A stretch of DNA of 64,000 bases from Terrimonas sp964445775 (lineage in GTDB: Bacteria > Bacteroidota > Bacteroidia > Chitinophagales > Chitinophagaceae), in assembly GCA_964445775.1 (NCBI GenBank), contig CAYUMH010000008.1, positions 8,287-72,286 of the forward strand, in the 5' to 3' direction. The notes beneath the pieces were generated by a model that searched no databases, had not been told where the DNA came from, and was given only the letters and a program-made list of their open reading frames with translations. Both the position numbers and the translations under genes were made by a program. Every line of letters starts with the position of its first letter. The stretch's first letter is position 1. Below are positions 1-9,482 of this stretch, piece after piece.

Positions 1-2677
1 GTTGTAATTGTCCTTTAGCCCATTGTATAGACAGTTCAAAACCACCACGGGCACAGAGTCCTCTTACACTTCCCTCAGGAATAGCAGCAGGTAAAGCTGG
101 TAATATATCCAGGTAACCCGCATGACTTTGTACCAGCATTTCAGCAATACCTGCCGCACCTCCAAAGTTGCCGTCTATCTGGAAAGGCGGATGCGCATCA
201 AAGAGGTTCACATAACTACCCGCACCACCTTTTGCCGGACTTAATAACATTTTAATTAACCGGTAAGTATGATCGCCATCTTTAAACCTTGCCCATAAAT
301 TTATTTTCCAGCCCAGGCTCCAGCCCGTTGCTTCATCACCACGGTATAATAAAGATTGACGGGCGGCTTTCATCATTTCCGGTGTATGATCCCAGTTGAT
401 TTCGCTGCCCGGATATACGCCCCATAAGTGAGATACATGGCGATGTTTATTAGTGGTATCATCCACATCTTTCATCCATTCCTGCAACTGGCCGTATTTA
501 CCAATGGTGTTGGGAGCAATACGTTTATATTTTTCGGCAAGCTCCGTACGCAAAGCGGCATCGGTATTTAAAATAGTTGCGGCCTGTATCACATTGTCAA
601 ATAAACTGCGGATGATCTGGTGATCCATAGTAGGACCGGCCACCAGTCCACCCTGTTCAGGTGAGTTGGAAGGCGTGCTGATAAGGTAACCCGTAGCCGG
701 ATCGGTAATTAAAAAAGAGTTGAAGAATAAAGCCGCCTGTTTCATAAGCGGATAGGCCTGCGTTTGTAAAAAGTTTTTATCTTTTGTAAACAGGTAACGC
801 TCCCATAAGTGCCGGCATAACCAGGCACCGCCGGTAACCCATATACCATGATTGGGATGATTGATAGCCGCCGTGCCCCGCCACAGGTCCGTATTATGAT
901 GCAATACCCAGCCCGGCGCATTGTAATAAGCTTTCGCTGTTGCCGCACCGGTAACCGATAGTTCTTTGATCATACTGAACAATGGCTCATGTAATGGAGA
1001 AAGGTTTAATAATTCTGCCGGCCAGTAATTCATCTCCAGGTTAATATTGGTGGTGTATTTACTACCCCATGGCGGCGTTTGCAGGTCATTCCAGATACCT
1101 TGCAGATTAGCGGGCCTTGTACCCGGTCTTGATGCGGCAATCAGTAAATATCTTCCATACTGTGTATAGAGTGCAGCAAAAGCCGGATCATTGGCGGTAG
1201 CAAATTGTTGCAAACGCTCATCCGTTGGCAGTTGCTCATTACCCTTACCAAAGCTGATAGAGAAGGTATTAAAGTATTGCTGGTATTCTTTAATATGCGC
1301 CTGTTTTACCTGCGCATAGTTTAAAGCAACTGCAGCCTGCAATTGTTTTTTACTGATGGCTGCCGCATTGGCCGATATGTCTTTATAGTTTTTATAGTTA
1401 GTAGCCGCCGTTATATACACCGTAGCTTCATCGGCTTTGTCCACGGTGATGCCCGTTGTAGTATATCGTATGCTGCCGTTTTTGGTCCGCACCCTGATAT
1501 GGCTCACGCCTTTTAAACTGCCATGTCGCACCTGCAGGCTCAACTCCTGCGTAAACGGATCAATTTGTTTAAGTGTATATTTTTTGTGTACACTGGTTAA
1601 AGCTACTTCAAAATTAATATGGCCAGTTTTGCTGGCAGTTAATTGCATGACCAATGCCTGTTGCGGCTGGCTGACCAGGTATTCTCTTTTGTATTGCACC
1701 CCATCCATGGTATAACTGGTAGCCGCAATGGCGGTGCTGATATCCAGTTCACGACGGTAGTTGGTAATATCAGTTGTATTGAACCGTAACCAGACATCTG
1801 AAAAAGGCTGGTAACTGGCCTGGTAGGTGCCGGCAGCCGGTGGCTCATCGTCCTGTATAAAAAATTTCCATTTACCGTTTAAGGATAGTTTTACCTGTTC
1901 ATTGCCTTTCGGGTAAACACCAATATGTTTAGTGGTATCCTTATAACCGGCCACACCGCCTTTATCAAAAAAGTTGAGCACCTGTATAGCAATACTGTTT
2001 TTACCGGCATGCAACAATTTAGCCGGTATCACATAACGCCGGGCTTCGGTATTTTTTTGAGATCCTACCAATACACCATTTACATAGGTTTCATCTTCAT
2101 CACGAATACGGTTCAGGTCCAGTACCAAATCCTTACCCTGCCAGTCAGCCGGTAAGGTAAAATAAGTGCGTAACCAAATAGCACCATCCAATCCTTCCTG
2201 CCCCACCAATTCCCAGCCATCATAAGCAGGCACCTGTAACAAGCCCCATTTACTATCATCATATTTTTCAAGGGCAGGATTACCCTTCAGCCCTTTACCG
2301 GCTTTTATTTTTTGCAGCCATGCTTCTTTTTTTCCTTCCTGCGATTTTAGTCCCATGAAATGTTCACCGGCTATCGCTTCTGCCTCCCGCTGCTTTCCGG
2401 CAAAAAGTAATTGCCGGATGGTATCCAGGTAATGCCAGGAACCCGGTTTGTTATAATCCCTGGGGCCGCCTGTCCATAAAGTCTCTTCGTTCAATTGAAT
2501 GCGGTCCTCCTTTACACCACCAAAGACCATCGCTCCTATTCTGCCATTACCTAACGGTAAGGCATCAGTCCACTTTTCTGCAGGTTTATTGTACCATAAT
2601 TTTACATCCTGTGCCTGCAATAATTGCATACACCCGGTTAATAGAATGGCTAATAAATATGTTTGTTTTGTTGTCAT
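1..2677 (-). CDS. GH95-family alpha-L-fucosidase-like lipoprotein, C-terminus outside window
   Basis: The reverse strand is open from an ATG at 2677 to the window edge (about 892 codons); the C-terminus is missing. The N-terminus (MTTKQTYLLAILLTGC) carries a lipobox LTGC, so a surface or periplasmic lipoprotein is likely. Family signatures of GH95 (alpha-L-fucosidase/alpha-L-galactosidase) are visible in order: ALPLGNGRIGAMVFGG near the start, NINLEMNYWPAE in the (alpha/alpha)6 barrel, GWSLGWKINLWARFKDGDH with the conserved Asp, and FQIDGNFGGAAGIAEM. A segment around residues 150-230 (WLRTYFTLPADWQGKD, YVNGVLVG) resembles a GH2-type sugar-binding beta-sandwich inserted near the N-terminal domain. 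The gene lies at the distal end of the sugar cluster, 182 bp after the GH28 gene. Family assignment is firm; the exact substrate (L-fucose versus L-galactose side chains) is not determined. Confidence 0.88.
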   Translation of the reverse strand, partial: MTTKQTYLLAILLTGCMQLLQAQDVKLWYNKPAEKWTDALPLGNGRIGAMVFGGVKEDRIQLNEETLWTGGPRDYNKPGSWHYLDTIRQLLFAGKQREAEAIAGEHFMGLKSQEGKKEAWLQKIKAGKGLKGNPALEKYDDSKWGLLQVPAYDGWELVGQEGLDGAIWLRTYFTLPADWQGKDLVLDLNRIRDEDETYVNGVLVGSQKNTEARRYVIPAKLLHAGKNSIAIQVLNFFDKGGVAGYKDTTKHIGVYPKGNEQVKLSLNGKWKFFIQDDEPPAAGTYQASYQPFSDVWLRFNTTDITNYRRELDISTAIAATSYTMDGVQYKREYLVSQPQQALVMQLTASKTGHINFEVALTSVHKKYTLKQIDPFTQELSLQVRHGSLKGVSHIRVRTKNGSIRYTTTGITVDKADEATVYITAATNYKNYKDISANAAAISKKQLQAAVALNYAQVKQAHIKEYQQYFNTFSISFGKGNEQLPTDERLQQFATANDPAFAALYTQYGRYLLIAASRPGTRPANLQGIWNDLQTPPWGSKYTTNINLEMNYWPAELLNLSPLHEPLFSMIKELSVTGAATAKAYYNAPGWVLHHNTDLWRGTAAINHPNHGIWVTGGAWLCRHLWERYLFTKDKNFLQTQAYPLMKQAALFFNSFLITDPATGYLISTPSNSPEQGGLVAGPTMDHQIIRSLFDNVIQAATILNTDAALRTELAEKYKRIAPNTIGKYGQLQEWMKDVDDTTNKHRHVSHLWGVYPGSEINWDHTPEMMKAARQSLLYRGDEATGWSLGWKINLWARFKDGDHTYRLIKMLLSPAKGGAGSYVNLFDAHPPFQIDGNFGGAAGIAEMLVQSHAGYLDILPALPAAIPEGSVRGLCARGGFELSIQWAKGQLQ

Positions 2678-2716
2678 TATTTTTTTATCACCGTTCCTCC
2701 CTTGATGGGACTTTTG

Positions 2717-2775
2717 TTACGCTGCGCCCCAACAGCATTGTTGTGGGGCGTACACCTGGGCTGCAACAATGTTAT
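2717..2775. repeat. Dispersed palindromic repeat, copy A
   Basis: In the gap between the GH95 and GH28 genes. The core at 2728-2747, CCCAACAGCATTGTTGTGGG, is a near-palindrome that recurs exactly (20/20, opposite strand) at 43826-43845 and in diverged form at 42168-42187. Related copies lie near 9401-9450, 51352-51425 and 54121-54210. Confidence 0.7.
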
Positions 2776-2785
2776 TCATCATAGG

Positions 2786-2863
2786 GAGATACCAGCATGG
2801 TATCTCTACCAACATGGTATCTCTACCACCACGATGAACCATTAACCATGATCCATGAACTAT
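2786..2863. repeat. Hairpin plus 17-bp tandem repeat plus heptamer run
   Basis: GAGATACCA (2786-2794) and TGGTATCTC (2798-2806) form a 9-bp perfect hairpin with a 3-nt loop. CATGGTATCTCTACCA occurs twice with a 17-bp period (2796-2811 and 2813-2828). It is followed by four 7-bp units at 2836-2863 of the type NAACCAT, the last of which contains the stop codon of the GH28 gene. The hairpin could terminate or stabilise the upstream transcript; there is no clear U-tract. Confidence 0.6.
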
Positions 2864-4407
2864 TTTTTCACTTCTTCTCCGTACACTACTGCCGCTTCAC
2901 CGGTTTCATTATTCAACAATTTCACATTTTCTGTTGTGGCTCCTTTTATTTCTGCAAATGTCCTGATGTTTTTAAACATCCAATTATTACGCAACAATAC
3001 CTCTTTTACATCCGTTAACCGGATCATAGGTGATGCTGCCGGTAATTTGGCTGCGCTGATATTATCCAGGTCAATACGCTCCGAATTCATTACTGAAACG
3101 GCAGGACCAATTTCTGTGTTTACGCGTACACCGTGTAAGGTAATATCCTTTGCATTACGGATGGTAATGCCGCGTTTGGCTTCAAACACCACATCGTTCA
3201 GACTAATTTCCTGTACCGGCATTTCGGCAAGACCATTGATAAACATGGCTTCATTGGTATAGGCTGTTACATTACTGATGCGGATATTGCGAAATGCAGG
3301 TGTACGTTCACTCACCGGCTCTACAGGTACTTTGGCATATTCCATATCCATTACAATGGCCTGGTCACGGATATTTTTCATCACAATATTATCAATCCGG
3401 ATATCCTCTACCACACCCCCACGGCCACGGCTGGTTTTTAAACGAATGCCCCTGTCCGTACCATCAAATATGCAGTTACTGATCACGATCTTTTTCACAC
3501 CACCACTCATCTCACTGCCAATTACCACACCACCATGTCCCGCAAGCATGGTACAATTGGTAATGGTATAATTTTCTGCCGGCCTGTTCTTAGTACGACC
3601 TGGTAAGTCCTTACCCGATTTAATGGTAATACAATCGTCCCCTACACTAATATGACTATCGCTGATGCGTACATTGCTACAGGACTCGGGGTTAATACCA
3701 TCTGTATTTGGCGCATTTCTTTGAGGGTTAGTAATCGTAACGGCATGTACCGTTACATTATCACAAAACTGCGGATTCACGGTCCAGAAGGGTGAATCCT
3801 TAATCGTAATGCCTTCAATCAATACATTTTTGCAATGCATAAATTGTATAAATGCCGGGCGTAAAAAACCCCGTTTCATTTGCTTGGGATCATCGGGCAA
3901 TATAATATCCTTGTTCAGGTCATCAAATATCAGTTGCCATTTACTGCGGGGCTGATCGGCTTTATATCCTTCTACAAAATCCCACCATTTTTTCCCATGA
4001 CCATTGATCAACCCACGACCGGTGATGGTGATGTTTTCTGCCCTGTTGGCATAGAACAAAGGCGAAAAGCTAGTCACATCTACCCCTTCATAACGACTCT
4101 CCACCATCGGCAGGTAGTCATCAAAATTATCACTGAAATGTAGCTCGGCACCGGCTTCAATATGTATGGTGATATTGCTTTTTAAATGTATCGGGCCTGT
4201 TAAATATTTGCCCGCCGGAAAGTATACCGTACCACCACCGGTTTTAACGGCTGCCTCAATGGCTTTTTTAATAGCCGCAGTGGCTTTGGCGCTGCTGTCG
4301 TTTTTTGCGCCGTATTTGGTTACATCAAAAAAACGTTGTGCCTGTATTACGGTACTGCTGACTAAAAAAGCTACCAATAAAATATAATTACGCTTACAAT
4401 TCATCAT
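2860..4407 (-). CDS. GH28 family (polygalacturonase-like) secreted glycosidase
   Basis: The first in-frame ATG is at 4407; the longer open frame to 4431 begins with TTG and would delay the signal peptide (MMNCKRNYILLVAFLVSSTVIQAQ). The protein is about 515 aa and is a right-handed parallel beta-helix enzyme. The four GH28 signatures are present (numbering from the longer frame): NTDGIN at 242-247, GDDC at 264-267 with the paired catalytic aspartates, GHGG at 298-301 and RLK at 330-332. The family hydrolyses galacturonan or rhamnogalacturonan backbones, and some members are exo-acting or act on other sugars. It sits 16 bp downstream of an uncharacterised secreted glycosidase-like gene and upstream of the GH95 gene, so all three probably share a message and act in the periplasm or at the cell surface on pectin-type side chains. 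Substrate is inferred only from family and context. Confidence 0.88.
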   Translation of the reverse strand: MMNCKRNYILLVAFLVSSTVIQAQRFFDVTKYGAKNDSSAKATAAIKKAIEAAVKTGGGTVYFPAGKYLTGPIHLKSNITIHIEAGAELHFSDNFDDYLPMVESRYEGVDVTSFSPLFYANRAENITITGRGLINGHGKKWWDFVEGYKADQPRSKWQLIFDDLNKDIILPDDPKQMKRGFLRPAFIQFMHCKNVLIEGITIKDSPFWTVNPQFCDNVTVHAVTITNPQRNAPNTDGINPESCSNVRISDSHISVGDDCITIKSGKDLPGRTKNRPAENYTITNCTMLAGHGGVVIGSEMSGGVKKIVISNCIFDGTDRGIRLKTSRGRGGVVEDIRIDNIVMKNIRDQAIVMDMEYAKVPVEPVSERTPAFRNIRISNVTAYTNEAMFINGLAEMPVQEISLNDVVFEAKRGITIRNAKDITLHGVRVNTEIGPAVSVMNSERIDLDNISAAKLPAASPMIRLTDVKEVLLRNNWMFKNIRTFAEIKGATTENVKLLNNETGEAAVVYGEEVKK

Positions 4408-4423
4408 TCCAATGATTTTATAA

Positions 4424-7147
4424 TTATTCAAACAACCAATCTATCTCTTTGCTGGCTCCGCTTTCCGTTAAGCCTGCATCATACAGGGGTATTATTTCAT
4501 CATCATATACAAAGCCCAGTATGATACATACGCCTTTTGCTAATTTCAGGGTATTGTTACCCGCCGGGAAAGTATAGGTATGTACATTTACCGGTGGCAT
4601 TCCTTTTATCACCAGGGCATTGGCAATCTTTGTATCTGCCTGGCCATAATCATTAGCCAGTGCATTGGTTTCCAGCTCCGGTGCTTTCAGGTATACGGTG
4701 TCCTGTGTAAAAGCGGCACGGGTAGGCTTAAAATAGCCTACCAATACTTTTACCGGCTTGTTGTTAGTAAACTGTACCTGTGTAGGATTTTTTAATAGTT
4801 GTTTGTAGGATAATTGCAGTCCTTTTAACCCTTTCAATTCTTTGGCAACGGCAATAACCTGTAAACTGGTATCCGCAAAAATTGTAGCCGCACTATCCAA
4901 TGTATAAGCTGAGATATTTGCGCCTGTTAATTTTACCGTTGCATTGGCAAGCGGTTTTACGGTTACCACCGGTGCATTGGCATTTCGTTGTAAGGAGTCT
5001 ATCTTCCGGGAAAAATGTTTTAGTTCTTTTTCAAAAGGCGCCACCATCTCGTACCAATTTTTATAAGTAGCATCTACACCACGCATGGGTATTTTCCGTT
5101 GCTGGGTCTGCATGCTGTTGGCATATAAATAAGTTCCTTTGGTCAGGTCCGATAGCTTTTTATACCAGTCCACACTTTTTTGTAATAAGGGCAATGCTTT
5201 TTGCAAGTCCCTGATATCGTTGGAGTATTTGTAACGCAGTGTGTGCAGGGCTGCTTCCGCTTTGTAAGCAAAATGATAGGCCAGTGCACGGTAGCTGTAC
5301 ATATCATTTTTTAATCTTTCAAATTCAGCTTTATCGGCTTGTACACCTTTCGCCGCCGCTTCTATGGCGGCTACGGCTTTATCGCCATGTTGTTTTACTT
5401 CCTGTATAATTTGTACAGGTGTTTCACCAATATGTTTTTCACCCTTCCATTCCTTTTCAGCATATTGTATCAGCATCTCACCTTCCGGGCTTTCACCATC
5501 ATATAACAAAGTAAACAGTCCGTAACGATATGGATTGATCAGTTGTGTCATCAGCATACCCAGGGTTAAAGTCTGGCGGTTACCATCGGTAATACCAAAG
5601 CGTCGTAATAACTTGGGCGCAATCTCACCCGACTCTTCATAGGCTGTCAAAATATCCTTTCCCTGCTGTTTGTTTGTTCCAAATTTTGAGGCAAGTAATC
5701 CGCCCCAATAGTTTATTTCTTCTTTCCGGTCACGCTTCGCCTTCCAGGCATAACGGCTCCAGGCAGCATACCAGATCCAGTCTCTTTCAATTTGTAATAA
5801 ACGTTTGCCTTTTACACTGTCGGCACTGTAAGGCCAGTCCCAGTAAGAAGCCTGCGGGTACAAGTGCAGGCCATTGCCACCCATTACTTCATGCATGCCT
5901 ATTACCGATTGCTGTATAAAATCGGCTGAGCCATAGCGGAATGGTTCCAGGTTGGCCAGTATATGAATGTTCTCTATTTGTACACTACCCAATTTGCTTA
6001 AAGTCTGGTGTAACTCGGCCCAGGCTCCTCTTGGCCGGGCATAGGTCAATGCCTCGCCATTGAATTTAGCTTCGGTGTATAAATTTTTATACAGGGGTAA
6101 GGAGGCCCGCATCACTGCCGGGGCATCCGTATCATGTGCCCGCAGAACAATCGGCGGTTCAGTGGTTTGGCCAAGGGCTTTTAATCCATCCTGTACACCG
6201 GGAATAATAGTTTTGGTAAACCATTCTATATCATCCGGCCCAACACCTTCCATAGCCTCTCCCAGACAAACCATCAACCCAACATTAGGATATTTTTCTA
6301 CAAATGCGGCGATGGATTTTCGGGTATAATCGGCGATCAAAGGCGTAATCGGCCTTTCTCTTTCCTGGGTTTTAATGTTATGGTGTTCGGCAAAAGGTTT
6401 TGATACAATAATATTGTAGAACATCTGTATTACCCAGATACCCCGTTTATCTGCTTCCGTTGTGAGGAAACTGTACATCTCCTCGTTCTTTTTAAAAGTA
6501 GCATCATCCACTTCTACCGCATATGGATAGTCTTTTAATCGTACCAACGAAGCAAAGGGATGACCATTCCATAAATACAGGGAGTTCATCCGGTTTACTA
6601 CCAGCGAATCCAGGTATTGTATCCATAATTGTTTATCATAAAACCAAGGGAATACTTCCGGTGTGTAAGGATATTCATATACATTCCTGCCCGGCAGGTA
6701 GTAAGGTTTTTGTACACCGATACAGGCTCCTCTCAATACCATTTCGGGCTGGTCCTGTAATTTCAAGTTAACCGGTAATTTTTTTGCCGTTTTCGACTGT
6801 TCCAGTAATTCCAGGCAACCATATAAAACACCCGATTCATCGGCACCCGTTATGTTTATTTTTTTATCGGCGGCCTCTATTACAAACCCTTCTTTCCCAA
6901 GTCCCTTCGAAGCATCAACATGCAGTACAATTATATTACCCTTTATATTTTTAGTGCCTGCAGTCGTTACTGCATCATAACCCCAGGTTTTTAAATTTTT
7001 CACCAGTTGTGCTGCACCGAATGCTACACGGGGTGCTGTTTTGGAGGGTACTACCACATACACTTTTTCTTTGGGCGGTGTTGCCTTTACAGCCGTAACA
7101 CATAACACAAAAAAACAAGTCGCCAGTATAAAACAAAAAACTCTCAT
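4424..7147 (-). CDS. Secreted glycoside-hydrolase-like protein, family unassigned
   Basis: About 907 aa from ATG at 7147 (the frame extends one codon to a GTG). The N-terminus has a signal peptide (VFCFILATCFFVLCVTAVKA). Residues about 30-135 look like the small alpha/beta domain that precedes the barrel in GH20, GH67 and GH115 enzymes (NIKGNIIVLHVDAS, NITGADESGVLYGCLELLEQ). Residues about 140-450 look like a TIM barrel (VVNRMNSLYLWNGHP, WVIQMFYN, VGLMVCLGEAMEGV); Glu298 and Glu301 are possible catalytic acids. The rest is mostly helical with a C-terminal beta domain. I cannot assign a CAZy family from the sequence. Its place between a Gfo/Idh dehydrogenase (76-86 bp upstream) and GH28 and GH95 genes argues for an exo-glycosidase or glycuronidase acting on the same polysaccharide. 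It could instead be a non-catalytic relative. Confidence 0.6.
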   Translation of the reverse strand: MRVFCFILATCFFVLCVTAVKATPPKEKVYVVVPSKTAPRVAFGAAQLVKNLKTWGYDAVTTAGTKNIKGNIIVLHVDASKGLGKEGFVIEAADKKINITGADESGVLYGCLELLEQSKTAKKLPVNLKLQDQPEMVLRGACIGVQKPYYLPGRNVYEYPYTPEVFPWFYDKQLWIQYLDSLVVNRMNSLYLWNGHPFASLVRLKDYPYAVEVDDATFKKNEEMYSFLTTEADKRGIWVIQMFYNIIVSKPFAEHHNIKTQERERPITPLIADYTRKSIAAFVEKYPNVGLMVCLGEAMEGVGPDDIEWFTKTIIPGVQDGLKALGQTTEPPIVLRAHDTDAPAVMRASLPLYKNLYTEAKFNGEALTYARPRGAWAELHQTLSKLGSVQIENIHILANLEPFRYGSADFIQQSVIGMHEVMGGNGLHLYPQASYWDWPYSADSVKGKRLLQIERDWIWYAAWSRYAWKAKRDRKEEINYWGGLLASKFGTNKQQGKDILTAYEESGEIAPKLLRRFGITDGNRQTLTLGMLMTQLINPYRYGLFTLLYDGESPEGEMLIQYAEKEWKGEKHIGETPVQIIQEVKQHGDKAVAAIEAAAKGVQADKAEFERLKNDMYSYRALAYHFAYKAEAALHTLRYKYSNDIRDLQKALPLLQKSVDWYKKLSDLTKGTYLYANSMQTQQRKIPMRGVDATYKNWYEMVAPFEKELKHFSRKIDSLQRNANAPVVTVKPLANATVKLTGANISAYTLDSAATIFADTSLQVIAVAKELKGLKGLQLSYKQLLKNPTQVQFTNNKPVKVLVGYFKPTRAAFTQDTVYLKAPELETNALANDYGQADTKIANALVIKGMPPVNVHTYTFPAGNNTLKLAKGVCIILGFVYDDEIIPLYDAGLTESGASKEIDWLFE

Positions 7148-7233
7148 CACTTTTCAAAAAAAATTTAATTGCCTGTTACCATGCTAACAGGCATATTAAC
7201 CGTTAAAAATTCAAAGGGAAATATTACCTGTTC

Positions 7234-8283
7234 CTATACCTCGCTTAACCAGGTGCCTCCTTTTTCATTACTGATATAAGCTGCTTCCACACAACGCATA
7301 GTATCAAAGGCATCATCCACGCTATTCCATGGTTTTGCTATTACACCGGCTTTAGCCAGCATCATCTGTTCCATGGTGCCAATAAAAGCATGCGGAAACC
7401 AGGTACCGGTTATTTCCTTTGTCTGCCATTCGGGTTGTTTACCCTCTTGTCTTATGATATAATGAAAACTGTCCGGTACACCATGCGGGTAATTGATCAG
7501 GGCACCATAGTTAATTTTAACCGCGCCGTTGGTGCCTTCTATTTTTATATACGATTCCTGTTGCTGGTAAGCATAGTCGTGGTTGTGATTGGTATGAATG
7601 GCTGCCCGCAGCATATCGCCATAATCCATAATAATATTACTGCGTACCGAGGTAAGTGGTTTGGATAAAGGATGTTTGAAAGAACGGCCGTATACCCGTT
7701 CAGGATTCCCCAAAAAGGAACGTATTAAGTCTACATAATGTACACTATGGTACACAATCTCCATACGGGGTTTGGTAAACAGGAATTCCCATAAATTCCA
7801 GGGCGTGTGTACATTTACATATACTTCCATATCAGTGATCGTACCCAGTTCACCGGCATCCATCATTTTGCGGGCTTCCGCCACATAAGGGGCAAAACGC
7901 AATTGAAAATTTACCCCGGCCTGCATTTGTTTGGCATGGGCCAGATCAAGGATCGCTTTTGCTTCCTCTATATTTTCACCTAATGGTTTTTGTATTAGTA
8001 TCGTAGCTCCAACCGGTAGTTTGTGTAACACTTCCAGGGTTTCAGAAGCCGGTAAGGCAAAATCGTAGATCACTTCGTTGCCGTTTTCGGCCACCATGGC
8101 TTCCAGGCTGTCATATACTTTTTCAATCCCGAATTTTTGAGCCAGGGCAATTGCTTTTTCTTTATTACGGTTCACAATCCCTTTCACCCGGTATCCCGCC
8201 AACGCATAGGCCGGCAAATGCGCATCGTGTACAATGCCCCCGGCACCAATAATACAAATAGGAAAATGTTGATGATTAGCCAT
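7234..8283 (-). CDS. Gfo/Idh/MocA family NAD(P)-dependent oxidoreductase
   Basis: 349 aa, cytosolic. The N-terminal Rossmann fold shows GAGGIVHDAHLPAY (residues about 14-27), and ILIQKPLGENIEEA near residues 103-116 matches the conserved EKP-type motif of the family with the lysine in place. The C-terminal alpha/beta domain holds the substrate pocket (HSVHYVDLIRSFLG). The start ATG overlaps the end of the rhaT-like permease gene by 8 bp, which suggests translational coupling. In a pathway context it would oxidise a sugar or sugar acid, consistent with the lactonase-type amidohydrolase further upstream. The exact substrate cannot be read from the sequence; aldose 1-dehydrogenase on a 6-deoxysugar is a reasonable guess. 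Confidence 0.85.
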   Translation of the reverse strand: MANHQHFPICIIGAGGIVHDAHLPAYALAGYRVKGIVNRNKEKAIALAQKFGIEKVYDSLEAMVAENGNEVIYDFALPASETLEVLHKLPVGATILIQKPLGENIEEAKAILDLAHAKQMQAGVNFQLRFAPYVAEARKMMDAGELGTITDMEVYVNVHTPWNLWEFLFTKPRMEIVYHSVHYVDLIRSFLGNPERVYGRSFKHPLSKPLTSVRSNIIMDYGDMLRAAIHTNHNHDYAYQQQESYIKIEGTNGAVKINYGALINYPHGVPDSFHYIIRQEGKQPEWQTKEITGTWFPHAFIGTMEQMMLAKAGVIAKPWNSVDDAFDTMRCVEAAYISNEKGGTWLSEV

Positions 8284-9322
8284 TCGCTTCGTTTCCTCCT
8301 AAATAATTTCCGTAAGTAATAACCAGTACAGCTGTTAATAATACCAACAGTGCAATAGCCAGATACGTTTTTGTTTTTTGCTGGGTAGGCTTCCATTCTT
8401 TTAACAATATGCCTACCAGCGAACTAATTAATACCAGCATGATCATGTGAATGGCCCAGCTGGAGAATTTATAACTACCCATACGCACATGTCCCAGGCC
8501 ATAAAAGAAAAACTGGCCATACCATAATACGCCGGTAATGGCAGCCATTATATAGTTTTTGCTGAGTACGCTCTTACCGGCTGTGCGATATTCTGAAAAT
8601 GTTTTTTGTTTCAGGTGTAAGTACAAACAGTATATAGCGGTGGTAACAAATGCACCGGTGTTTGAAAAGATATAGATCACATTACTCTGTAAATTACCGG
8701 CTCCGTAATTAGCCGCTATATCAGCAATCGGCTGACCCTGTTCAATAGCAAAACCATAGAAGGCAGAGAGTACCCCGGCCAGTAAACAGATAGGCAGTCC
8801 TTTGGATAAAGAGAAGCCGGTTTGGGTATTATGGGCTTTTTCCAGGTCTTTTTCTTTTTTCCGACCGGCTACACCACAGAGCGCAATACCAATAGCACCT
8901 AACACAATACCAATAATAACAAAGTTGGCACCATAACCGGAAAGTGTTTCCGCTAATGTGCCTTTTACCAATGGTGGTATTAAAGTGCCTAATACACAGC
9001 TAATACCAACCGAAATAGCATAGGTAAGCGAAAAGCCCACATAACGGATGGCAATACCAAAAGCCGTACCGCCAATACCATAACCCATTCCTAATAAAAA
9101 GGAGTTGATCATGGCCGAGGCAGGCGCTTCTTTCAATACCGTTGTTAATTGCGGAATGGTAAGCATAGCTACTAAAACCGGTAAGGCCAGCCAGCATACA
9201 AAAGCCTGTGCCAGCCAATAGGTTTGCCAGCTCCAGTTACGCACCTGTTTTTGTGGCGTATAACATAAAGCCGCACTGGATGCACCCACACCATGTAATA
9301 ATATACCGTTAATAACTTCCAT
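8276..9322 (-). CDS. rhaT: RhaT-family L-rhamnose/H+ symporter-like permease
   Basis: 348 aa with about ten predicted membrane segments. The N-terminus (LLHGVGASSAALCYTPQKQVRNWSW) and segment GMGYGIGGTAFGIAIRYVGFSLTYAISVGI closely follow the known pattern of E. coli RhaT ([43 protein letters not shown]), as recalled from the family. RhaT imports L-rhamnose (and related 6-deoxysugars) with protons across the inner membrane. It is preceded by a 160-bp gap after the amidohydrolase gene and overlaps the next gene by 8 bp. In Bacteroidota such permeases are found with various sugar clusters, so the transported compound may be L-fucose, L-rhamnose or another deoxysugar. Family is confident, substrate is inferred. 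Confidence 0.87.
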   Translation of the reverse strand: MEVINGILLHGVGASSAALCYTPQKQVRNWSWQTYWLAQAFVCWLALPVLVAMLTIPQLTTVLKEAPASAMINSFLLGMGYGIGGTAFGIAIRYVGFSLTYAISVGISCVLGTLIPPLVKGTLAETLSGYGANFVIIGIVLGAIGIALCGVAGRKKEKDLEKAHNTQTGFSLSKGLPICLLAGVLSAFYGFAIEQGQPIADIAANYGAGNLQSNVIYIFSNTGAFVTTAIYCLYLHLKQKTFSEYRTAGKSVLSKNYIMAAITGVLWYGQFFFYGLGHVRMGSYKFSSWAIHMIMLVLISSLVGILLKEWKPTQQKTKTYLAIALLVLLTAVLVITYGNYLGGNEANG

Positions 9323-9400
9323 TTACTTAACCTGTTTTGTTTTTATTGTAAAAACAATTTATCCGTTACTCCTTATTTAATTTGCTCATAAGCGATATAC

Positions 9401-9450
9401 AGCTGAAAGGAGCGTCGCAACAAATGTTCATCCGTGTTACTGTCGCCGGT
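9401..9450. repeat. Dispersed repeat copy in the 160-bp gap of the sugar operon
   Basis: Read on the minus strand the gap holds CAGTAACAC followed by ATGAAC and GTTGCGACGC, matching parts of the dispersed repeat seen at 42190-42215, 51368-51385 and 54170-54210. It interrupts an otherwise tightly packed operon. A 35-codon open stretch on the minus strand here has no start codon and I attribute it to the repeat. Confidence 0.45.
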
Positions 9451-9482
9451 AACAAAAAATAAACCGGTGTTTTTGCTAACAA

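Noticed and set aside
2855..3262. 135-aa plus-strand open frame
   Set aside because: It lies antisense within the GH28 gene, whose catalytic motifs prove the minus strand is coding.
9440..9482. Possible small peptide gene in the 160-bp gap before the rhaT-like gene
   Set aside because: Open for about 35 codons but without a start codon, and the sequence matches the dispersed repeat family.
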